Below are positions 1-9,800 of a DNA stretch of 64,000 nucleotides, one piece after another (within the stretch, counting starts at the first letter, position 1; every line of letters begins with the position of its first letter). Below the pieces are notes generated by a model, which did no database searches, was not told where the DNA came from, and was given only the letters and a program-made list of their open reading frames with translations. Origin of the DNA: Phakellia ventilabrum. Taxonomy: Eukaryota; Porifera; Demospongiae; Axinellida; Axinellidae. The stretch spans positions 3,986,501 through 4,050,500 of the forward strand of contig OY997397.1 of NCBI GenBank assembly GCA_963921505.1. Reading direction: 5' to 3'. The translations under genes were made by a program, and so were the position numbers.

Positions 1-334
1 ATGCGTGAGAAATATGTTAATCAGGGGATTGAGATGTGGACATGGCCTATTACAGTTCATATGCATGCAGTATATCCATTGCTGATACATGTAGCTATAT
101 AGCCACTACCAAAACAATGTACATAATAGGTTTCAAAATAAAATTTAAAATACAGTGCATAGAAAATTTTATACAGCTTTAATTAGTTTATAGAAGTATC
201 CATCAAGAGTGATTAACATTTGCATAATTATGATGTTGAGATTGAAAATACAATAATAGTTAGTTATACTATCATAAAATGATATCGCTAATGTCATGTA
301 AATCAATCATTCGCATTCATCAATCAATCATTAT
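1..334. other. AT-rich non-coding stretch, nothing recognised
   Basis: AT-rich sequence to the left of the first kinase fragment. I see no exon, no clear repeat and no RNA gene. Confidence 0.5.
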
Positions 335-905
335 ACTTTAGTCAGATGAGTTACAAGCTATGTAGCAGAGGGCCTCCTGTCCTTGTCCTCAGCTATGCAT
401 TCTCTGGCCAGCCTCAGCAGGCTGGGCTCTCCGATGGATGGGATCAAGCGCTCATGGGCTGTAGCATCTGGGAACTGGGCAGTACACATCTCTACCAGGA
501 GAACTCCAAAGCTAAATATGTCTATTTTGTAGCTGGGCTGGGATGTTGGCCTCTAGAGCAGCATAGGTTGGGTTGGGTTTCCAGGACCGGCTGTTTCTAA
601 CTTCCGAAGGAAGTTGGCTGAGCCATAGTCAGACAGTTTAATAGCCCTCTAAGTGTTATCATGGACCATGATCTAGCAGAACATCAGCACTGCTCACATC
701 ATGATGAATGATGGGCTCTGGTTTCATCAGGTGGAGGTAGTTTAGTGCCTTGGTGACATCACTTGCAAATTGAGGTTGATGTACGAGTGGCTAAGCAGCG
801 CTCTCAAACTAGTGGGCATCAGCTCTGTCAGGATAATTAATTCACCCTGGAGAGTGGCTCCAACAAACAGGAGAAGATTAGGATGACGAACTCTGGCTAC
901 CACAT
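335..905 (-). pseudogene. kinase fragment copy 1 (C-terminal part of TKL-like kinase)
   Basis: Read on the minus strand, this stretch matches the kinase half of the last exon of the intact Kelch-coiled-coil-kinase gene at 58350..59620. It runs from the region after the N-lobe (RHPNL / FIGATLQGEL equivalent, near 905) through the catalytic loop and C-lobe to the final lines of the gene. The reading frame is broken several times: only short open pieces remain, and the catalytic-loop region near 690-730 is interrupted. No coiled-coil part is present, so the copy is truncated at its 5' end. It is the most decayed of three copies lying in the same orientation within 4.8 kb. I infer a dead partial duplicate of a host gene. 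Boundaries are approximate. Confidence 0.75.
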
Positions 906-1889
906 GGTATCACTTCCATTACCTAATTTGTAATAAGTTACCGTTTCACTTATGTAATTATGTGCCTGCATTCTACAGTCTGCAATGATGTGAGTCTATA
1001 ACTAGGAGAGAGGAGGCGCCAGTGAGCTGACACCACTGCACAGATGAGTGCCAGAGGGTAAGGAAAGATTAGCTGGTGTACCATTTACCAAGGAGTGCAT
1101 AAGAATAGGGTAGTCAATGCTACAGGTATCATTGTTCCACTATCCGTGATATAATCACGACACAAACCTAACACTGTCTTGACAATTGCTCTTCCCCACC
1201 TCTCCATAGCTGTGGGATAAAACTAAAAGCTGGGATGTGAAGGTCCATGTATGAGGCTAGGCACAGCTGTGGATATTAGAGCCCAGCTGTAAGGAAAGCA
1301 CCCACCAAGGAAGCATCTATGGGCACTATTATGATAGTAGCATATTGTATAACGCCATCTGATTGGCTTGTGGTGCATGGTATGTGCTCACAGACACACA
1401 CATATGCAGTTTTCAAATCATGTTTATGAATACCCTAAAGCTGCTCTGCTGAGCCTATGCACTGAGGGAGGTGGCGTCAGTGTACTCTCCTTATGATGAA
1501 ATTCTGGGCTTCAATTGCAAGGACACAGAGACTGGGTTATCCCCCAGAGAGTGACTAACTCTTGCTTTATACTGTATCATGCAGTAGCCTTGATTTCTTG
1601 CTAAAAGCGAACATCAAGAATGGAATTGTTCCTTAATGATTAGGGGGTGCAATACATAAACTCTTCATAATAATATGTTTTGGTGCAAATGCTAAAATTT
1701 ATTGCAACATAATACAACAAACTTATTTTGCAGTCACATAATATTATATTTTATACACAACTATAATGTAGCTAATAGGCATAAGCTGTAAAAGTTTTAC
1801 AAAATTCACATAATACACAATGTAGATAAGAGTTTTACAAAAATTCTATTAGCTACCATACATTGCATGAGTTGTACTATTGTAAAAAA
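906..1889. other. spacer between kinase fragments, nothing recognised
   Basis: About 1 kb between kinase copies 1 and 2. No exon with splice signals, no long open frame and no repeat that I recognise. Confidence 0.4.
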
Positions 1890-2985
1890 AATTAATGTCT
1901 CACAGTTCAGTCAGCCGAGCTACGAGCTCTGCAGCAGAGGGCCTCCTGTCCTTGTCCTCAGCTGTGCATTCTCTGACCAGCCCCACCAGTCTGGGCTCTC
2001 TGATGGATCGAATCAAGTGCTCACGAATTGCAATGTCTGGAAACTGGGAGATGCACATCTCCAACAGGAGAACTCCAAAGCTAAAGATGTCCATTTTGCT
2101 GGACTGCTGGGCTGGAATGCTGGCCTCTGGAGCAGCATAGGTGGGGTTTCCAGGACCAGCTGTTTTGAGCTGGTGCCGTAGTCAGAGAGTTTAGCCTTCC
2201 AATTGCCATTTAATACAACTATGGTCTAGTAGTACGTTGGCACTGCTCAGATTACGATGAATGATGGAGTCCGGTCTCATCAGGTGGAGGTAGTTTAGTG
2301 CCTTGGCAACATCACAAGCGATGGTGATCAGGTGCTGCTGTGGTAGCTCCCCCTGCTCCAGGAGGGCCCTCAGACTAGTGGGCATCAGCTCTGTCAGGAT
2401 GATCAGTTCTCCCTGGAGAGTGGCCCCGATGAACAGAAGCAGGTTGGGATGACGAACTCTGGCAGCCACGTTCATCTCTCTAATGAAGAGGGCACGGTTG
2501 TAGTGGGAAATGATTTGAGTGCATGTGGAAACACTTGGCTGCAACTCGGTCTCCCTTCTGCCCATCATCCCTTCCCAAGCTCTTCTTCTGTGAACTGGAT
2601 CTCCTCTCGATTGACTACCCAGAAGGGTTGATCCTCAATCTGAAGCCGCTGCTCTGCTTCCTGGGCTCTCCTGTCGGCCTCCTCTGCCACCCTCTCTGCA
2701 TCACGTATTCTGTGTTCAGAGTCAGCAAGTCTCTGCTGAAGGTTTTGTATCGTCCTTTGGGCATCCTGTACAGCTCCTCTGCTACGTTAACTCTCTCCTC
2801 TGCTACATTAACTCTCTCCTCTGCTGCGGTAGCTCTCTCCTCTGCTGCAGTAGCTCTCTGGCTGAGAGTGGTAATCCTAGCTCGGAGGTTCCGCTCTAGC
2901 TCTATCTTGTGATACTTGTAGCTCTACGCTGAGAGCTCTGTACTCTGTGCTGGTGGCTATTGTGGTGGTTTTCAGCTAACTTTTG
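1890..2985 (-). pseudogene. kinase fragment copy 2 (coiled coil + kinase), joined to 5' flank of the parent gene
   Basis: Minus-strand copy of the parent last exon from the coiled-coil start (IEKFTMVEK region of the parent, near 2985) to its C-terminus near 1890. The repeated AEERA heptads are recognisable at 2780-2870. The glycine-loop line reads with a stop near 2570, and the stretch holding the VAAK lysine of the parent is largely missing. In the catalytic loop the parent HRDVSSANV reads HRNLSSANV, so the proton-acceptor Asp is Asn. Further breaks follow after about 2190. The segment just upstream on the same strand (about 2990-3215) resembles the 5' flank of the parent gene (51085-51302), described separately. 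I infer a dead partial duplicate made by DNA rearrangement rather than by reverse transcription. Confidence 0.8.
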
Positions 2986-2989
2986 ACCG

Positions 2990-3215
2990 TCTTGAACTGC
3001 ATGGTTAGTCCCATTCCCAGCTCCTCCACACGAGCCCCATACACACGAGTCCCTTTGGAAAATTCAGAAAAGGAAAAAGAGGGAGGAGAGGGTCTGGCAA
3101 TATTTGCACGGATTTTGTGTAGCTACTCTGTAGAAATTTCTAAAGTGCCAATTATTGCATAAAAGTCACGTGATGTAATTAGCTACTGAAATAACAATAA
3201 CTGACTGGTTACACG
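2990..3215 (-). promoter_or_regulatory. duplicated 5'-flank segment (copy of 51085..51302)
   Basis: Reverse-complemented, this stretch shows long runs of identity with the region about 0.8 kb upstream of the Kelch-kinase start codon. Shared blocks include ACACAAAATCCGTGCAAA, TTTTCTGAATTTTCC, ATCACRTGACTTTTA and a pyrimidine-rich CTCTCCTC tract, in the same order. It lies directly upstream of kinase copy 2. What is seen is the similarity and order; that the segment contains the promoter or 5' UTR of the parent gene is inference from its position. Confidence 0.65.
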
Positions 3216-3617
3216 CTATTTGAAAAAGATGCAGGGAAAAATGTGAATATTGCCCATTTAGCTATTTACTGATGGCTGGAAAAAGATCTAGAGGGTGGGA
3301 TATAGCTAATTATGTCCTGTACATGTCTACACAGATGGTTTGCATGGTTTGCATGTACCAAGAAACACCAATGCTAGCACACCACAATGTCATTATGCTT
3401 ACGTGTATGACTTTTGTAACAAAATTAATGTATGTACATGTATTCATTGTACAATCATTATTAAATTATACAATTTCAGTAAGTGTAATATTCTAATTTA
3501 AAGTACAGGCATGTAAAAAAATCTACAACTATACTAGTATAATATCAAGTCAAATACATGATATAAATTTATTGTTGACAAGTATTTTCACCCACAAAAT
3601 TCTACTAGCATAAAACA
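3216..3617. other. spacer, nothing recognised
   Basis: AT-rich spacer between copy 2 with its flank and copy 3. A 74-aa open frame at 3272..3496 on the plus strand has no recognisable features and I do not treat it as a gene. Confidence 0.4.
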
Positions 3618-4797
3618 TGACTTACAGTTCAGTCAGCCGAGCTACAAGCTCTGCAGCGGAGGGCCTCCTGTCCTTGTCCTCAGCTGTACACTCTCTGACC
3701 AACTGGGCTCTCCAATGGAGCGGATGAAGCGCTCACGGGCTGTAGGGATCATGCAGTATACATCTCGACTAGTAAGACTCGCTCCAAAGCTGAAGATGTC
3801 CATTTTTCTGGACTGATGGGCTGGAATGAAGGCCTCCGGAGCAGCATAGGTGGGGTTTCCAGGACCGGCTGTTTCCAGCTGCCGAAGGAATTTGGCTGAG
3901 CCGTAATCAGAAACTTTAGCACTGCAAGTGTTATCAAGACCATGGTCTAGAAGAACATTGGCACTGCTCACATCACGATGAGTGATGGGATCTGGTGTCA
4001 TCAGGTGGAGGTAGTTTAGTGCCTTGGTGACATCACAAGTGATTGAGATCAGGTGTTGCTGTGTGAGTGGCTTCCCTGGCTTAAGCAGGGCTCTCAAGCT
4101 AGTGGGCATCAGCTCTGTCAGGACAATTAATTCGCCTGGAGAGTGACTCCAACAAACAGGAGCAGATTGGGATGACGAACTCTGGCTGCCACATTCATTT
4201 CTCGAATAAAAAGGTCACACCTGAGTTGTATGGCGAAATGATCTGACTGTGGAGGCACTTTGCTGCTACTCAGGCCGCCCTGAATTTGGCAACTTTCACC
4301 TCTGCCCAGCCTCCTATACCAAGCTCTTCTACTGTAAACTGGATCTCCTCTCGATCGACTGCCCAGAAGGGTTGATCCTCAACCAGAAGCCTCCTTTCAG
4401 CCTCTGCAGCCCTCTGCTCTGCCTCCTGGGCTCTTCTATTAGCCTCTCTCTCTGCTTTGCAGAGGTCTTGTATCATCCTTTGGGCTTCCTGTATTTCTTC
4501 CGCAGCTGCATTGGCCCTCTCCTCTGCTGCGGTAGCTCTCTCCTCTGCTGCAGTAGCTCTCTGGCTGAGAGTGGTGACCCTGGCTTGGAGGTTCCTCTCT
4601 CTTTCTTGTGATGCTTGTAGGTCTACACTGAGAACTCCATGCTCTGTGCTGGTCACTAGTGGTGGCTACTGTGGTGGCTACTGTGTTAGTTAGCTTTTGG
4701 CTGCTTTCGACATCTTGAATTTCTCTATGAGCCGCTCAGGTGATTCCAGTTGGCTTCCTTTGGCCACACCCATCAGGACCCACTCTCTAGTTGGGCA
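3618..4797 (-). pseudogene. kinase fragment copy 3 (nearly full last exon, frame broken)
   Basis: Minus-strand copy covering almost all of the parent last exon, including the linker upstream of the coiled coil (parent REWVLVGVAKGSQLGSPERL; here near 4790-4725), the heptad-rich coiled coil (4500-4580) and the whole kinase. It is the best preserved of the three copies: two open pieces remain, 128 aa (4270..4656) and 155 aa (3642..4109). The glycine loop reads GIGGWAEV instead of GEGGWAEV, then the frame breaks and the VAAK region is disrupted. The catalytic loop keeps HRDVSSANV and the magnesium loop keeps DYG. Sequence identity to the parent exon stops close to the parent exon's 3' splice site, and no Kelch exons are seen upstream. 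I infer a pseudogene, although a shortened product cannot be excluded. Confidence 0.75.
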
Positions 4798-5019
4798 CTT
4801 GAAAAATAGACGTGGGCTCTTAGAGCAGGTTGTCAATACATGTCTGGCCATAAAACCTCGGCTTAGGAATGAGACTAAGAAGTGATAGCTATACTATGAA
4901 TGGCCAGTCGCATACACAATGATGAATCACAAACCTTCTGACAGGACACACAACTACATTTCAAGGTAAATAGCAATGTCACGAATCAATCACCCACAGG
5001 ACTCTTCTGACATAGCTAG

Positions 5020-5209
5020 CTACCAGCAGTTGTGTCGAGTCCCCAGCTGGCACAAATGTTTCCTGAATTGTTTATTATCTGCCATCACCGACTCCATTTT
5101 CCAGAGCTGCTTCTGATGTCGTTCCTTGTACATCTGAATGGTGTCATCGCAGTGCAACAGCTGCTCCTTATAGCTACACCCCATGATGGTAGTCTGCTGC
5201 AATAGGGGC
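5020..5209 (-). CDS. possible orphan terminal exon, coiled-coil-like
   Basis: On the minus strand a good 3' splice site (CTATTGCAG) is followed by an open frame beginning QTTIMGCSYKEQLL and ending in a stop at 5020. The translation is rich in charged and amphipathic residues (YKERHQKQLWKMESV) and looks like coding sequence rather than random translation. I do not recognise the family. No partner exon is visible between here and the scramblase start at 6.8 kb; a foldback repeat lies immediately upstream on that strand. It could be the last exon of a decayed gene or a chance open frame. Confidence 0.25.
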
Positions 5210-5273
5210 CAGCAATACCATACGCTATCATAGCTAATACATCTCTGTTCACCCCCCCAAATACATTTTCAAC

Positions 5274-5326
5274 AGAGGTGTTCAGTTGACCCCCAAATGA
5301 AACTTGGGGGTCAACAGCACACCTCT
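5274..5326. repeat. short foldback (hairpin) repeat
   Basis: Two 23-nt arms (5274..5296 and 5304..5326) are inverted complements with about two mismatches, separated by a 7-nt loop. The arms contain the tract GTTGACCCCCAA. It probably belongs to a small foldback element; ends and target duplication were not determined. Confidence 0.6.
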
Positions 5327-5329
5327 CCA

Positions 5330-6842
5330 TTGAATTTTTTTTAGAAATTGAACTATGCATATTCTCGTGGCTGCTGGTGTTATAAAGTGCGCTTTACTTA
5401 GAATTAGTGTAAGCCCGCCATTTTTGCGTACAGTGAGGCGCGCGCAAACTTTGAACTTTGAACTGGTTAGTGCTGGGACAGTCAAGTGTGAAAAAAGGGT
5501 GTGTTTCTAGTCTCTAGACGTTGAAGCTGCAAAGGTTCGGAGTTTGAAGACATCGAAATGGCTAAACGTAAGACTCATATATAGGCTACAGCCTAAAAAT
5601 ATTATCTTTACGTTAAGCTAAATGTTAAAATTGCAGCTGCTAGCGGTGGACTATCCGGTACGGTAGTCTTGGCGTAGCCCGCCCCTCGCGAGAAACGGAG
5701 GTAGCCGCTAGCCACTAGTTTAAGTGCTAAACTTAGTCTTGGACCTTGGTTCCAACTTGTTTTGGGGAGTGGAGCCTGGGAACGAGGCTAAACCTGTTGC
5801 GCACTAACCTTGTACCGAGGTCTTCCACGCCCAGATTTCATCTCGCAACCGTGGAGAAAAATCCGGCGTGGAATTAAGGCCTGGGTACGAGGGTCCATGG
5901 GAGAAGTGTTGGTTCAGTACAGATGGTGTAGAGCTGCAAACAGCAGCCATGGCTTAGATATCATCCAGAAGTCAGTAGGTAATTTGGTCAATTTGTGGTG
6001 GCTGTCATATTATGCTGGCACATCTTTAAGTTAATATACAGCATGTGACTAAAATTGTATACTATCTCGGACTCTTTAATGAGCTTTTCTGACAAATTGA
6101 AAATAAATTTCCTGTTTCCTGTCCACCTCCCTCTCATTTGAAAGACCACATACTTGCCCATTATTGTCTCAGCAATGCCCATTGTTTGCCATGTGGCAGA
6201 ACCAGATTGCTCTGTCCTGTTGTTGTTGCATATTGGTATGCTGCTAGCACTTTAACAACATTTTAAATACTGTGGTAAGCCCATACTCAAGTGAACGATC
6301 CTTATAAAGCACCAATGATAGGCTGGACTTGGCCAAAACAGTAAGTGTGAACGTGTGTGACGCCATCACCATGCTTGTAATCAATATTGGTAATAAACTG
6401 CCCCCCCCCCCTCCCCTCAAATGTACCCATTGTTAGGATGGAAAATAGGAAGTCTGTTTGAAGTAGTCTTACGTGTGACTGTAGACTATTATCCATAGGT
6501 AATACTAGCCTCGGTCCTAGAGGAGTGAGCCTGTGACCGAGGCTAAGGTCGTACTAAGGTCATGGTCATTATCCATAAATTAACCTCCTGGAAAGAGGTA
6601 TGCTTCCTTGCTTTAGTGCGGGCTCTGCTTCCACTTTTGTCACCGTGGAACAGAGCCTGAGAACTTAGGAGAGCTGCTTTTGTCTCAGAGGTAGCTAACT
6701 TAATTAAATTGTATAACAATAGCTGCCTGTGCATGCTTGATTGTAGTGATTCTTCTTTGATGTGTAGTATTGCTTCTCAGTCCATGGGTTCACTGTTAAT
6801 ATAGGCTGCTGTAGTTTATTAGCTTGTTAAGGTTAGGCCGAA
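5330..6842. other. intergenic / 5' region of the scramblase gene
   Basis: No convincing coding exon. A short ATG at about 5559 (ATGGCTAAAC followed by GTAAG) looks like a first exon with a donor, but its phase does not fit the scramblase exon at 7082, so I do not join it. A small inverted repeat of the CTAGCCTCG family lies at 6505-6545 and a poly-C run near 6400. Confidence 0.35.
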
Positions 6843-9800
6843 ATGGAAGTGTTGACTCCGCCCACTTCACCCGGTAGTCATAGGCAGGACATGATGGCTA
6901 AGGCGATTGTGGGTGAAGATTTTCTTGCTGCAAATTTCAGGTCTGTTACGTTGTTTGTTGGTCTGGTTTGTAGTTGTACAGAAAAATCTGCAGTTTTGAT
7001 AAGTGAGTTGGTACACTTGGCAGTTTTAGAGGATAGTTGTGGGAAGTTAGTGCCACTGTTGTTTAATTCTGGGATTCCTAGTTTAACAACCACCTTCACC
7101 AATCCAGCTCAAGTGGTCCAGAACTGGATGCCAGTACCCCAGTCCACCATCCCGGGCTGTCCCCCTGGTTTGGAGTACCTCACCCAGATTGACCAGATCC
7201 TCGTGCACCAGCAGGTGGAGCTGCTGGAGTGTAAGTCTTTAAGTCTTGTGAATTCTTGGTATGAGTCCATGGCATGTAGTTCCATTTCAGGGTGCATATG
7301 TATCATTCTAGCAAGTAATGGATGAGCTGAAGTTCCAATGACCCTTGATATTTATTGTACATACCACATTGGCTGCTGGTTATGGGGTGCGCAGATTATG
7401 CCGGCATTATCGGGCATAATGTGAGCATAATAGGTAGATTTCTTGAGGAAATTATGTCATTTTATCAATGTTTTGCGGAAACTTGGCCACATGCACGTGA
7501 TGATTCCGTAATGACGACGACTAGCAATCTCAGCACTGTTATTAAAGAGTCAAGTGGCTGGCAGCAGCTTACAGGATGCTACTTCTTCCCTGATGTAGCT
7601 ACTTAGCCAGCTTTCAGCCCCTACAAAGTCTGCAAGCAAACCGTAACGCACTGGTGTGAAGCCAACTCACTCAACTGATCCAAAAGGCGTGAGTGTGGTG
7701 TAGAGAGCGAGGGAGTTTTCAGGTACGATAATCGCTGTCTCTGCAGGAAAGCCGTCTTGTTGATACTTTAACATATTAGAGGCATTTCTTGAGCATAATA
7801 CATGTAGGTACATTTAGAGCAGTGCTTCAAAGCATGATATGTAGATTTTCGAGCATAATCCACCTACCCCGTACTAGTGGGGTGGGTGCATGATGTCAGC
7901 AATGAATTACATTATGTACTATATTCATCATATGGGTTTTGGAACTGTAGTTGTGATGTAACAGCAATGAATACCATTAGTTAGTGTCCCGTGCAAAGAC
8001 CTTATATAGACTTACGGCACATTATGGGCTGTAAGGGTGAATGGATATTTTGTCGCAGCCGCCCCCTTCACAGACCAATGAATTTTGCACTTTGTAATAA
8101 GGTGACGTAAGACTTGAGGCAGGACTGCAGCGGTTATCGTGGAGAAGAGGAAGAGAAAACTCCCATAAATCTCACTAACTCTGCTCCCAAGGGGATTTTG
8201 TTTTATGAGGTCTTTTATGATGCCCAATCCATTTCCTCAACTGTAGATACAGTTTACACATATATAGCTCGTAATATTGTGTGGATTTACCCTCCAGTTG
8301 TGTGGTACTGGACAATACTCAAGCATCTTTAAGTACCCCTCGCTCCCTCTTGCAGTGGTTACTGGGTTTGAGACTGAGAACAAGTATCGCATCCGCAACA
8401 CCCTCGGACAGGATATCTACTTTGCTGCTGAACGTGAGTTCCAAAGCTAGTGCATATTTGGTGGGGCCTTGCAGGAAGCAAGTGGATGCATAAATATCTA
8501 TACTAATACTGAAACATTTTGAGATTTTGCAACATACTTTGCTTGAAATATTGCCTGTATACCTACCTACGAAACTATCATGGTGAGTAATTGTAGTAAG
8601 TAGTAGTCATAGCAGCATTCACTCTATTATCATATATTGTACAGAAAGTGCAATACAAAGTGAGTGTATTGTTTCAGCTCTAGTCTATAGCAGAGTGTAA
8701 ATCTGGAGATTAGCAAGACTGCATATATAGTGATAGTGCATTGTCAGAGCTCAAGGCTGATTTGGCAGCCAATGAGACACCTGTGGTTTGTACTAATACT
8801 TGTATTGTGCCCACTCACGTGTTCAGCTGACAGTAGTACACTGTACTGACACATAAGATTGTAGATACAGCTAGTCAGATTGTTCTTGGAATGTTGTTGA
8901 TCGTACATGTGAACGTCTACATCTATAGTGTGCATGTGGTACCCAAATTTCTCTACAGAAGGCATACTTAGTGGTCCCTCATACCCAGGCCTCACCTTTT
9001 CATAGTGATGGCAATCCCTCCATGATTAAAATCTGTGTAGGGTATCAAGGTACACAAAGTTCTCATTTCTGCCCACTGAGATAGGAAGCAATTAATCCCT
9101 CTGTTTCTAAGGTGCTTTCATTAACCCCTCTGTTTCTAAGGTGCTTCCATTAACCCCTCTGTTTCTAAGGCACTCCCACTACCCCCTCTGTTTCTAAGGT
9201 GCTTCCATTAACCCCTCTGTTTCTTAGGTGTAGCTTCTGTGGTATTCCTTTCTTTGTCCCTAGCACTTTTTTTGCGATGGCAAGCAGCTCCAACCGTAGT
9301 GTCTACATAACATTGGAACATTGTCTATGTGTAGTGGGTTAGCCCAAGCTGCTTTGACGTGCCTTTGTTCCTTTTGCTGAGTAGGTGACTGAAAAATTTA
9401 AATAACACGTACAATTGATAGCATTATGCACAAGATGTGATTGCAAATACAGTGACATCCCATAGTTGAGTGATTCTACATGTATGTATGCCATGTTATT
9501 CACGGAAAATTCATGGTCCACATCCGAGTACGAATATTTTTATCCTGTGACTATTTCCCACTATTTCTTGTACTTGACCGTTTCTTGTCCCAACAGAGTC
9601 CAACTGCTGCCTGAGGCAATACTGTGGCCCGTCCAGACCCTTTGCGATGAGCATTGTGGACAATACTCAGAGGGAGGTGAGTGTCCCTAAGTACATGTAG
9701 ATAGTAATTGCCTAGCGGGAAGCGAGGCAACTAATCGTGTTGCATGGAGAGTCCGTGCATGTATATAACACAACAGGAATGCAAACATATTTCCTGTGGG

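Noticed and set aside
1890-4797. Kinase copies as processed retrocopies
   Set aside because: The intact gene's last exon is itself intronless, so lack of introns proves nothing. Copy 2 carries 5' flank joined inside an exon, no poly-A tail or target duplication is visible, and Kelch exons are missing.
5559-5570. ATGGCTAAAC|GTAAG as first scramblase exon
   Set aside because: Phase does not match the exon at 7082, and nothing else links it to the gene.
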